DNA from: Pseudobacteriovorax antillogorgiicola | GTDB lineage: Bacteria > Bdellovibrionota_B > Oligoflexia > Oligoflexales > Oligoflexaceae | Direction: 5' to 3' | Length of the DNA: 64,000 bases | NCBI RefSeq assembly: GCF_900177345.1 | Contig: NZ_FWZT01000021.1 | Coordinates: 94,141-158,140, forward strand | Shown here: one piece after another, positions 15,828-24,800 of the stretch | How positions within the stretch are numbered: position 1 is the stretch's first letter | How the letters are laid out: each line of letters begins with the position of its first letter | Program-made: the position numbers and the translations under genes | The notes under the pieces: model-generated | Told to the model about the DNA's origin: nothing | Database searches by the model: none | Seen by the model: only the letters and a program-made list of their open reading frames with translations

Positions 15828-17009
15828 ATGTTTTGCCGCCATTCTGATAAGCTTCGCTCGGTATACTATCTAAAGGGCTTGATTCCCTTGGAAAGACTTG
15901 TCTATGGTGAAGGTCCAGAATACCGAATGATTGGGAATGAGATGGAACGTGCAATGAAGCGAGACTGCGAGAAAGGCTTTTTACCACCCCGAGAAGACCC
16001 TGAAAGCTTGGATATCATGGCAGCCAAAGCTCTGCGGCGGGTGAAGAAAACCCTTCATGTCGAGCGGCCCTTCGATGCGGTCGCCTATCATGGTTTTTCC
16101 GGCCCGCGAGGTGCCTATGTTGTAGGGCGCGTCATTGAAGTGCTGAGGGATAAAAGCCTTGGCGAAGACAGTCCTTGGTGGATGAATACCCGTGATTTAC
16201 TGAGCCGCTTCACACGCTCCCGAGCGCCAGGCGTGGAAATTGCGATTCAGATCGGCGATTCTACTTGGCGTGGTACTAGCGGTGGAACCGGTTATTTTAC
16301 AGCTCGATTTACAAGACCTGCAGAAGCTCGGCAGGCTAAGATTGAGGTCACCAGTGCCCCAGAAGGCTTTTCGTTGGTGAGGTATCAGCAAACGATTCCC
16401 CTTACTCTGGTGACTCAAAAAACGCCATACATCGTGATTAGCGATATCGATGACACAATTATTGAATCAGAAGCTAGCGACCTGTTTCGCTCCGTAAAGT
16501 TAGCTTTCACCAACAACGCCCGAACTCGCAATGCGGTGGATGGGATGGCAAATTTGTATCGTAGCTTAGAAGCGAGAGCAGGTAGCGGCGCACCGCCAGC
16601 TTTCTTTTATGTGACCAGTTCTAGCTGGAGTCTTTATGAGATGCTTCAGGATGTGCTGGAAATCCAGAGGTTCCCCAAAGGTCCCATGCTGATGCAAAGG
16701 CTTGGCTTGAAGCAGAATAAATTAGTCAGTATTGGCCACAATCACAAGATCGATAAGATCAAAACAATCCTAGAGCTGTGCCCCCAAATTCCAGTGATAT
16801 TGATTGGCGATAGCGGCCAGCAAGATCGGACTATTTATGAATCTGTTGCCAAAATCTACCCGGATCGGGTGAAAGGGATCTTCATTCGAGACATACTAAA
16901 CGGACGAGGGAAGCAATCCACTCATCCGCCAGTTTCGGGTGTCATAGCTAAGGACTTTACCAATGCATTAGACCTGGAAGAGTATATCAATCAAGCTGTT
17001 GATTGCTAA
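15828..17009 (+). CDS. App1-type (DUF2183) phosphatase-like protein
   Basis: The C-terminal half matches the DUF2183/App1 catalytic domain, a HAD-like fold: the nucleophile motif SDIDDTIIES, then YVTSSSW, the Lys-bearing HNHKIDKIKTIL, and VILIGDSGQQD. Yeast App1 is a phosphatidate phosphatase, so a lipid phosphatase role is an inference. The first 150 residues are a family-typical beta-rich region (VAYHGFSGPRGAYVVGRV). The start is uncertain: ATG 15828 has AGGA abutting it, and ATG 15927 is an alternative. A start before 15811 is unlikely because the terminator lies there. Confidence 0.8.
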   Translation: MFCRHSDKLRSVYYLKGLIPLERLVYGEGPEYRMIGNEMERAMKRDCEKGFLPPREDPESLDIMAAKALRRVKKTLHVERPFDAVAYHGFSGPRGAYVVGRVIEVLRDKSLGEDSPWWMNTRDLLSRFTRSRAPGVEIAIQIGDSTWRGTSGGTGYFTARFTRPAEARQAKIEVTSAPEGFSLVRYQQTIPLTLVTQKTPYIVISDIDDTIIESEASDLFRSVKLAFTNNARTRNAVDGMANLYRSLEARAGSGAPPAFFYVTSSSWSLYEMLQDVLEIQRFPKGPMLMQRLGLKQNKLVSIGHNHKIDKIKTILELCPQIPVILIGDSGQQDRTIYESVAKIYPDRVKGIFIRDILNGRGKQSTHPPVSGVIAKDFTNALDLEEYINQAVDC

Positions 17010-17050
17010 TATTTCATGATCGCCTGAATTAGCTACGACAGCCTCTAGTA

Positions 17051-17797
17051 TCATAGCTGACTCATGCCGCCATCCACTGTGATCTCAGAGCCTGTCATGA
17101 ATGATGCGTCATCTGACAAGAGAAACGCTGATGCAGCAGCGATTTCTTCTGGCTTACCAAAACGTCCTAGAGGAACCTGGTTCATAATCTGTTCCGCCAT
17201 ACCTTTCACCTGATCCTCTGGCATCCCCGTGCGATCGAAGAAGTCTGTTCCGATTGGCCCTGGGCTTACGGCATTGACTCTGATGCTTCGATCTGCCATC
17301 TCCCTTGCCAAAACCCGGGTTGCAGTTCTTAGAGCCCCTTTTGTAGATGCGTATAGAATTGCTCCTTGCATTCCTAAGTTTTGGGCGATGGATGTATTGA
17401 GTAAAACGCTGCCACCCTTCTTAATCAAACTGCCCAGCTCTTTTGCATGTAAAATTGGGCCGCGAACGTTAACATTAAACTGACTATCGAATTGTTCTGA
17501 AGTAACCTCTTCAATTGGGGTAAAAACGCCAAACCCTGCATTGAGAAAGAGGCCATCGATCTCTCCATACATTTCCTTGACCTTCTGTCCTAGTTCTTCA
17601 GCAGCTTTAGGGTCCCCCGCATCATTTGCCAATACATCGATTCGTTCGTGGGCAGCATTTGCCTTTTCAAGTTTACCTGCGTTGGTTCCGGTAACTAGAA
17701 CCCGGCCACCCTCTTCAGCGATTCGGATCGCTGTCGCTAAACCAATGCCCCCTGAACCTCCGGTGATTACAATTGTCTTGCCTTCGAAGCGCATCAT
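17051..17797 (-). CDS. short-chain dehydrogenase/reductase (SDR)
   Basis: A classical SDR of 248 residues: cofactor motif TGGSGGIG, NAGFG, Ser in LNTSIAQ, active-site YASTK, and the PGPIGTDFF loop. It should use NAD(P)(H) to oxidise or reduce an alcohol/ketone; the substrate cannot be read. ATG 17797 follows AAGGAGG. It is a single gene, convergent with the App1-like gene. Confidence 0.92.
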   Translation of the reverse strand: MMRFEGKTIVITGGSGGIGLATAIRIAEEGGRVLVTGTNAGKLEKANAAHERIDVLANDAGDPKAAEELGQKVKEMYGEIDGLFLNAGFGVFTPIEEVTSEQFDSQFNVNVRGPILHAKELGSLIKKGGSVLLNTSIAQNLGMQGAILYASTKGALRTATRVLAREMADRSIRVNAVSPGPIGTDFFDRTGMPEDQVKGMAEQIMNQVPLGRFGKPEEIAAASAFLLSDDASFMTGSEITVDGGMSQL

Positions 17798-18201
17798 CAC
17801 GGCCTCCTTTCTAGTGATCGTTGATGGTAAAACGATGGCTAAGGTCTCATGAGTAAATAATGAGTTTTCCCTAGCTGCAAATAAATGTGGCAATAGCTAA
17901 GTTGGAGCTAGAGTTCGTTAAAACCTAAATCAGTGGGATTGAGGATGTCTATTTTCAGTCAGATCCGTTAGGCTTCTGTAAAAGCCATCGACCTTAGGAA
18001 TTGAAATTCGTTGCAGCGTTTTCCTGCAATTTCGTGGGAAACTTCCTACTGAATGGAACGAATAGGACTTAGTAAAACTCAGCGCTGATTCTCAAAGCTA
18101 AGGTTGGTGAACGAGTTCCGGCCAAGTCGAAACTGGTGCACTTATTGCTTATACAGTTTCTGTTTAAGCATCATTGGATACCTATCAATACAAAGGGAAG
18201 C
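17798..18201. other. 404-bp divergent intergenic region
   Basis: Holds no convincing gene. It should contain the SDR promoter (left) and that of the acidic small protein (right). A dyad TGCTTA/TAAGCA spans about 18146-18171 near the expected promoter of the small gene. Confidence 0.4.
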
Positions 18202-18456
18202 ATGATGGAACAAACTTTCGCTCGGAATATTTCCCATGGGAAATTCCTCAAAAAAGCTTACGGAAGGTCGACAGTATTGAGAAACCTGGGACCAAAAACC
18301 TCGCTATCCAGATGGGAGAATGACGACAGCAAGGACGATGGTTTTTTCGATAGTGACGAGACCCTTTGGTGGGAAGATGACGAACTCTTTGAAGATGATC
18401 TCGATTGGCTCGTGAGTTTGAGTATTCTTGATGACGGACCAGGTGATATGGATTAG
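18202..18456 (+). CDS. small acidic protein
   Basis: ATG 18202 after AAAGGGA gives 84 residues. The first half is basic and Gly/Asn-rich; the second half is strongly acidic with several Trp (ETLWWEDDELFEDDLDWLV). There is no signal peptide, so it is cytoplasmic. A clear terminator follows 4 bp after the stop, which supports a real transcript. Unknown function; the charge split suggests a binding adaptor, which is only a guess. Confidence 0.6.
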   Translation: MMEQTFARNISHGKFLKKAYGRSTVLRNLGPKTSLSRWENDDSKDDGFFDSDETLWWEDDELFEDDLDWLVSLSILDDGPGDMD

Positions 18457-18459
18457 GCT

Positions 18460-18484
18460 GAGAGCCTTCATGGCTCTCAATTTT
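18460..18484 (+). terminator. terminator after acidic small protein
   Basis: GAGAGCC / GGCTCTC with loop TTCAT, followed by AATTTT. Confidence 0.75.
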
Positions 18485-18488
18485 AGGT

Positions 18489-19487
18489 CTAGTGCGGTAG
18501 TGTTGGAATCGACATAGCAGGATCATCACTGGTGAGAGACTTCAGAAATTCCACCAGATCCACTTTCTCTTGCCGATTGAGACCGAGCTCGCGAACCTCT
18601 TCAGAAACGGTGGGCCGCTTGATGCGACCTCCTTCATTATAAAGGTCGATGATATCGATCAGCGTCTTTTCAGAACCGTTGTGGGTATAAGGAGCCCTTT
18701 GATCGACGTTGCGAAGAGTAGGGGTTTTGAATGTGTGGTTCAGCTCTTCGATCTCCAAAATTTTCCCACGACCTAGGTCATCGCTGTTGACACCGATATC
18801 GTGAAAACCATCGTCTGTAAACCGCCACCCTGAGTGACAAACAGCGCAGTTTGCCTTGCCGTTGAACAGAGCAAAACCACGTTTCGCTGAATCGGAAATT
18901 GCATCGTCATCACCCTTGATCCAATTGTCAAAGGGAGCTTGACCAGAGACCACCTTGCGCTCGTAGGTCGCAATTGCTTTACCAATGCGATCTGCTGTCA
19001 CCTCGCTATCACCAAACGCGGCTTTAAACAGTGGCCCATAGCCAGCAATGGCTTTTAATTTTGGAAGCAGAGTATCAAGAGGCATATTCATCTCGCCGGC
19101 CGCTTGGATTGGCCCAAGAGCTTGGGATTCAAGGGAGTCTTCCCGACCATCCCACATCATCAACTCACCCCATGCGAGATTCAAAATAGTCGGGGTGCGT
19201 CGACCTAATTTGTTCATACCGTGGCCGGTAGCGGTTGCCATGCCGTCACCCCACGCAAGGCCGGGGTTGTGGCAGGACGCACATGATATGAAATCCGACG
19301 TCGAAAGACGTGGGTCAAAGAAAAGTGTCCAGCCCAGTTTGTACTTGGCCGCGCTGTACTGATTATCGTCAGGGAAAGGAATGGAATCGGGCCTTTGAAA
19401 ATCTTTCTTCAGGGCGTCCATATTTGCCAGGGACACTGAAGTGCCAAGCAAGCTGCTTAGCATGAGGATACTGAGAATGTTTATCAT
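18489..19487 (-). CDS. di-heme cytochrome c peroxidase/MauG-family protein
   Basis: A 332-residue exported protein (signal peptide ISILMLSSLLGTSVSLA) with two c-haem sites, CASCHNPG and CAVCHSG, in the CCP/MauG layout. Other family marks are FFDPRLS, WDGREDSLE, FKTPTLRNV and PYTHNGS. The family reduces hydrogen peroxide or carries out radical oxidation of a partner in the periplasm. It is the last gene of an operon with two cupredoxin genes, 13 bp after the previous stop; those are likely electron donors. Confidence 0.9.
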   Translation of the reverse strand: MINILSILMLSSLLGTSVSLANMDALKKDFQRPDSIPFPDDNQYSAAKYKLGWTLFFDPRLSTSDFISCASCHNPGLAWGDGMATATGHGMNKLGRRTPTILNLAWGELMMWDGREDSLESQALGPIQAAGEMNMPLDTLLPKLKAIAGYGPLFKAAFGDSEVTADRIGKAIATYERKVVSGQAPFDNWIKGDDDAISDSAKRGFALFNGKANCAVCHSGWRFTDDGFHDIGVNSDDLGRGKILEIEELNHTFKTPTLRNVDQRAPYTHNGSEKTLIDIIDLYNEGGRIKRPTVSEEVRELGLNRQEKVDLVEFLKSLTSDDPAMSIPTLPH

Positions 19488-19500
19488 CGTTTGTCAACCC

Positions 19501-19977
19501 TTACTTGGATTTGCTGGATTTCGTAACGTTTAAAATGCCTTTCATTCCGAGCATGTCTCCGTGTCCTGGAACGAGGCAGACATAAGGATAGTATCCGGGC
19601 TTCGGAACATCCTTAGACGGAACAATTAATTGAATTTTTTTGCCAGGGGCGAGCATTGGTGTCATCGCAATCACCATAGGGTGGTTTTTGACTTTTTCCT
19701 GGTCATAGTCATTGTTGGCAAAAAACTCCATGACTTCCTTTGTGGAGCCTGGCTTCAGCAAAGCGATGTTGTGAAGAATTTCCGAGTCCGAAAGTGCTTG
19801 GTTATGGAAATCGATCACGATGTCTTTGCCATGAGGCACTTGAACTGCCTCAACATCGAAGGCGATGTTGTTGCCTTTGGTGCTAAGGTTGATTTTGATT
19901 CGGGCTTCGTCGGCAGCTAAGTTTGTCTGAGCGCTGCATAGCGTTAGAAACAAAAGTGAACTAACGATCTTATTCAA
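19501..19977 (-). CDS. azurin-like cupredoxin
   Basis: TTG 19977 after AGGAG gives 158 residues with a signal peptide (VSSLLFLTLCSAQTNLAA). The blue-copper ligand order is visible: His in LHNIAL, then Cys, His and Met in YPYVCLVPGHGDMLGM. The length and loop match azurin-type proteins, which carry single electrons in the periplasm. It lies between a smaller cupredoxin and the di-heme peroxidase in one operon. Confidence 0.88.
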   Translation of the reverse strand: MNKIVSSLLFLTLCSAQTNLAADEARIKINLSTKGNNIAFDVEAVQVPHGKDIVIDFHNQALSDSEILHNIALLKPGSTKEVMEFFANNDYDQEKVKNHPMVIAMTPMLAPGKKIQLIVPSKDVPKPGYYPYVCLVPGHGDMLGMKGILNVTKSSKSK

Positions 19978-19993
19978 GGGGATTCTCCTGTTG

Positions 19994-20317
19994 TTAAGGC
20001 TCAACCGTAACTTTAAGCATCATTTTTGGATGGATAGCACAACGCACTGTGGTTTCCTGAGGCTTTGAAAATGTTTGGACAATAGGTGCTGCACCTTCGA
20101 CCTGTTTTTGGCTGATTCTCTTTCCATCCACCTTCATCATAATGTGATGGGTTGTGTTATCCTCGTTGGTGAACTTGAGAGATTCGCCGACTTTGAGCTT
20201 GATCTCTTTTTGACTGAACTGTTTATTTTTCTGCTTTATAGTGTGTTCCTTGGCCACAGCAGAGAGACCAGCAAAGGGTAAGAAGCCCAAGACCAAGGTA
20301 ACAATCTTCTTTCTCAC
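19994..20317 (-). CDS. plastocyanin-like cupredoxin
   Basis: A 107-residue exported blue-copper protein; GTG start after AAAGGAGG. Ligands: His in THHIMM, then Cys, His and Met in RCAIHPKM. It is first in the operon leading to an azurin-like protein and a di-heme peroxidase. The short Cys-His-Met loop (CAIHPKM) is like plastocyanin/pseudoazurin types that bind copper and donate electrons. Confidence 0.88.
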   Translation of the reverse strand: MRKKIVTLVLGFLPFAGLSAVAKEHTIKQKNKQFSQKEIKLKVGESLKFTNEDNTTHHIMMKVDGKRISQKQVEGAAPIVQTFSKPQETTVRCAIHPKMMLKVTVEP

Positions 20318-20496
20318 AGAGTCCTCCTTTTGTGATTGGGGAGATCCTGTCTTATGATGAGTCCAACCTAGAGCACTTAAGATTTCCCGCGCTAGTTAAG
20401 CATTCGGTAACAGGAGGCGGATACCTGAGGAATATAAGTGGGATAGAATTTCACTTTGTGGTAATTTTTCTAAAGTAAATATAGGGGCGATCTCTA

Positions 20497-20949
20497 TCAT
20501 TCCCCTTTATATTCAGACATCCGCTGATGGGCGTTACGAAGGCGTTTACCAATGATCCTGCAAATATTGAGCATGATTATGCCGAAAATTCGGGGGTTTT
20601 TATCGAAGAGATCCATAATTGCAGCGTGCTTAACTTCTAGGACTGCGCACCGGGTTCTTGAAATAATGTCGATACCGTAAGGCTTTTCGTCGAGAATCAT
20701 CAGAAGGCCGAAAACCTCCCCTGGCTTCAATTTTTCAACGTTAAACTTGGTTCCGCCCATGGCATTTTTTTGAATCTCGGCAATACCCTCGAGGAGAATA
20801 AAAATTTGATTTCCCTTGTCACCTTCTTGAATGATCAATTCGTTTGGTTTGTAGTGATGAACAGATTGAGAACGGAGGATTCTCTCGACCTCATCTTCGT
20901 AAAGTTCAAAGAAAAGCTCGCATCCTTTTAAAACGTGATCGAGTGCCAT
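20497..20949 (-). CDS. cyclic-nucleotide-binding domain protein
   Basis: A lone CNB domain of 150 residues with no DNA-binding part. The phosphate-binding cassette region reads KPGEVFGLLMILDEKPY, preceded by the usual LIIQEGDKGNQIFILLEG. The cassette lacks the classic Arg that follows the Glu in cAMP binders, so ligand choice is open. It starts 3 bp after the MotA-like gene stop, so it is the third gene of the giant-stator operon. It may sense cAMP/cGMP or act as a scaffold that controls the motor. Confidence 0.85.
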   Translation of the reverse strand: MALDHVLKGCELFFELYEDEVERILRSQSVHHYKPNELIIQEGDKGNQIFILLEGIAEIQKNAMGGTKFNVEKLKPGEVFGLLMILDEKPYGIDIISRTRCAVLEVKHAAIMDLFDKNPRIFGIIMLNICRIIGKRLRNAHQRMSEYKGE

Positions 20950-20952
20950 GGC

Positions 20953-21879
20953 TTACGATGCTCCTCGTTCAATATCCGATGGCGGCTGGCTACTATCTTG
21001 GGATGCGATATCTCGAATCTCCGCCAGGAGTTTGACGGCTTCTTGGTTTGACTTACGTAAATTTTCTATGGCTTCGATCATCTTATATTCACCATGACTT
21101 AATTTATTGCCATGAATTCGATACCACATAAATTCAATAGCACGTTCGAAATTTTTAGACACTTCATTGCGAACAGAAGCAAGGGGAAACAAAGACGTTA
21201 TTAGAGTCATCGTCACACTGAATACGATACCTGCGATGGATGTATTCATAGAATAGGCAACACCACCAACGAAAGCATTCAGAACGGGAGCTGCTTCATC
21301 AAGTTTGGTGATATCAATTTGGGCGATCATAGGCAGTGCCGAGGTGATACCCACAAAAGTACCGAAGATACCTCCGACAATGAACAGATTTGGTAGTAAG
21401 TCCAAACCACGATTTAGTGAGTTTACTGGTAGAATCTTTAGGATATTTCGCCAGTTAGGGTCTTGGTTGAGAACGCGATCGGCAAGTTCCATGAAGTTTG
21501 GTGGGTGAGGGCTTTTTAGGGCGTCCACCTGTTGTTTGATGGCTAATATAACGCTCCGCTTACTATCTGTAAATTCCGATAGCCGTTGCTTCTGTTTCTC
21601 CTCAGTTTTACGAAACCGTAAAGATCGATCCGGCAAGTGTTCCTCGATTTTATAGAGTAAGTTCTCTAGCCAGATCTCGACATCATCGACACTTTCATGC
21701 TTAGCTTCCTCTTCTTCAAGCTGCTTAATCACCGCATGAGAGAAACTATTGAAGTAGGCTTTGTTCACTTTATTGTTGTTATGAGCAATATACCGGAGGA
21801 TAAGAGCAATCACGCAGGTGATTGCCATAATTTGTATCAGATAAGCGGCGGCAATATTAAATATCTCAATGACCGACAT
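20953..21879 (-). CDS. MotA/TolQ/ExbB-like proton channel protein
   Basis: A 308-residue membrane protein. One TM near residues 8-30, a cytoplasmic helical stretch of about 130 residues, then two TMs carrying GGIFGTFVGIT and NTSIAGIVFSVTMT, the core of the MotA/TolQ/ExbB family. In known systems five such subunits surround two Asp-bearing partner subunits and rotate with ion flow. The gene overlaps the end of the giant MotB-like gene by 14 bp, so both are made together. The C-terminus is a soluble helix. Confidence 0.9.
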   Translation of the reverse strand: MSVIEIFNIAAAYLIQIMAITCVIALILRYIAHNNNKVNKAYFNSFSHAVIKQLEEEEAKHESVDDVEIWLENLLYKIEEHLPDRSLRFRKTEEKQKQRLSEFTDSKRSVILAIKQQVDALKSPHPPNFMELADRVLNQDPNWRNILKILPVNSLNRGLDLLPNLFIVGGIFGTFVGITSALPMIAQIDITKLDEAAPVLNAFVGGVAYSMNTSIAGIVFSVTMTLITSLFPLASVRNEVSKNFERAIEFMWYRIHGNKLSHGEYKMIEAIENLRKSNQEAVKLLAEIRDIASQDSSQPPSDIERGAS

Positions 21880-24800
21880 TCACAGGCCCCTTGTTTTGGA
21901 GTTTGTCCGCAATTATATCGAAGTGACGTTCTGCATCTTTCTGGTCTTTTAGAACGAAATTGATCTCTACCCTACGTGATTTCTTGCAGTGGTATGGTCC
22001 GCACATGCACTCCTCGTATCGAAACTTGTTCCACTTATCTTTAAGACAGCGGTCATTTTCTTGTAATTTAACGGGGTCCATGAAACCTTTTCCAGAAACA
22101 CTAGTCAGCGCTCGCATCTTGTTTTTATACCTATAATTACCCACTTCATCACCAAAAGCGAATTCTACAATCTGCTGGGCACGATTGAGAGAAAGCTCCA
22201 GGTTGTATTGGTAAGCGATGCCGCGAGTGGTGAAAGGATCTACATACTTCCTCTTGTACTTAGGGCTTGCAAATCCAGCAATGGAAATGCCATCGATTCG
22301 ATTTGCGATATCGGGTGCACCTAAGAGGCTCTTCGCATAAATAGGTATCATACGACTTAGTTTCGCCTTCGCGGTTTCGCTGAGTTGATAGCTATCGTTT
22401 TTAAAATAGAAGGATTCATCCATGCGGAGAGTGATGTTACCTGTTTCAGGGTTGATATCAACTTCGATGCCGGAAGCTCTGAGGTTGTCTGCTATTCGGG
22501 AAGCGATAGTTTTGCGCTCGTTGGCGACTCGTTGCATAGCTGATCGAGCACCTTCAAGCGTTTGCGCGACGTCTTTGATCTGATCATCCTTCGTGCGTAG
22601 TTTTGCAGCCATTTTCATGCCGACATCTTTCTGCTCTTCTATCTTCTCGGCCAGACGATCGATCTCTTTGTCTTTGGTTTTGATTGCTTTTGTTGTATTT
22701 GCCAAGCGCTCGATCAATTGACGGTTTTGGTCGCCGCCCTTGTCAAATGCTTGCGCAATCCGATTATTTCGATCGTTCAACTTTCCGATTTGCCGGATGG
22801 CTTTGGCTAAGTTATCTTTAGTTGTCCGTATCTTCTCAAGTAGGTCTGCAACTTGCTTCTTGGCGTTGATTAATTCTGGACTTGGCTGGCTGACAAGCTG
22901 TTGTGGAGCACCTGTTCCTGGCCCTTGGCCTTCACCTTGACCAGCACCAAGACCTTGTCCCTGGCCAGCACCAAGACCTTGTCCCTGACCAGCACCAAGA
23001 CCTTGTCCTTGCCCTTGACCCATGCCAGGCCCCTGCCCTGGGCCTTTGCCTGGAGGAGGTGTTGTCATGGTGAGAGCTTTGCGAAGGCCTTGGTTGTCAT
23101 CTTTCAGGTTTTTAACTTGGTCTTTAAGGGCTGCAACTTGATCTTGGAAATTAGCGATCAAAGATCCTGAGCTGCCAAAGCGATTTTCTTGAGGTACAGT
23201 AACTTCCGTTGGCTTCTTGTCGAGAGCTGCGACTAACTGTTGCCGTTGATCTTGCAAGGTGTCTATTTTATTGTTGGCATTGGCTAGTTGGTTCTTCAGG
23301 TCATCCATCTCGTCAAGTGCCTTCAAGAGCTTACCCTTTTGACTAGCCGCATCCCCCATGGCCTTACCCAGATCGCCTTTTAAGGTTTCATTACTATCTT
23401 TTCGTTGAGCTAAGGTCTGGTTTAGCTGCTGATTCTGAGCTTTCATTTTATCCAAGTCATCCTTGAGGCGTTTCATTTCATTGCCCATGCGATCAATCTC
23501 TTTTTGGGCTTGCCCCAGGTTATCTTGGAGGGTTTTGTTAGTGCTGCCACCCTTAGCCAGTGCTTGTCCTAGGTCATTCTTCGTGTTTTGAAGCTTTGCC
23601 AGATCACCCTTTAGCTTGCCTATTTCATTTCTCAGCTGGTCATTTTCACCTTGGGCCTTGCCTAAAGCTTGCTTTAGACCTTGATTCTCGGCATTACCTT
23701 TTGCTAAAGCCTGACCTAGCTTCTCGTTATTTCCCTTAGTCTTGCCTAGCTCTCCTTGGAGTTTACCTAATTCACCTTTCAGCTGAGCAACCTGCCCTTG
23801 GGCTTTGCCAAGAGCGCTCTTGAGCCCCTTATTTTCCGCATTGCCATCAGCTAGGGCTTGTCCGAGTTTGCCAAGATCTCCTTTGGCTTTGCCTAGTTCA
23901 CCCTGGAGTTTGCCTAATTCACCTTTCAGCTGTCCAACCTGCCCTTGGGCTTTGCCAAGAGCGTCTTTGAGACCTTTATTTTCCGCATTGCCGTCAGCAA
24001 GTGCTTGGCCTAATTTACCAAGTTCCCCTTTGGCTTTGCCTAGTTCTCCTTGGAGTTTACCTAGCTCTCCCTTTAGTTGACCAAGCTGGCCTTTGGCCTT
24101 GCCGAGCTCCCCTTGTGCTTTGCCAAGCTCCCCTTTAGCTTTGCCAAGAGCACCTTTGAGGCCTTCATTTTCTGCTTGACCATCAGCAAGTGCCTTGCCA
24201 AGGCGACCGTTCTCCCCTTGTAGCTTACCAACTTGGCCCTTAAGTTCTCCTACTTGCCCTTGTAACTTGCCGACCTGCCCAGCGAGGCCTTGATTCTTAG
24301 AGTTACCCTGGCCCAATGCCTCGGCAAGTCCTTGGTTTTCACCGCGAAGCTTGTCATTCTCTCCTTGAAGTTTTCCGACTTGGCCTTTGAGTTTGCCAAC
24401 TTCTCCCGCAAGCTTGTCGTTTTCGCTTTTTCCCTTACCTAAGGCTTTGCCAAGAGCATCATTTTTACCTTTTAGCTCTGCCAATCCACCTTTTAACTTG
24501 CCGATTTCTCCCTTTAGCTTACCAATTTCGCCATTGAGTCGGTCATTTTCGGTTTTGCCTTTTCCTAGAGCATTGCCAAGTTCTTTGTTTTTACCTTCCA
24601 GCTCAGCAATCCCACCTTGTAAATCGCCAATTTTCCCCTTGAGTTTTCCTAACTCGCCATTGAGTTTTTGATTCTCTGTCTTGCCCTTACCCAGAGCATC
24701 ACCAAGTTCTTTATTCTTTCCTTCTAATTCAGCGATGCCTCCCTGGAGTTCGCCAATCTTGCCTTTGAGTTTTCCAATTTCACCATTGAGCTTTTGATTT

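Noticed and set aside
22905..23060. Short repeats that might look like a CRISPR array
   Set aside because: Units are 24 bp, contiguous and without unique spacers, and they code in frame for a Gly/Gln linker.
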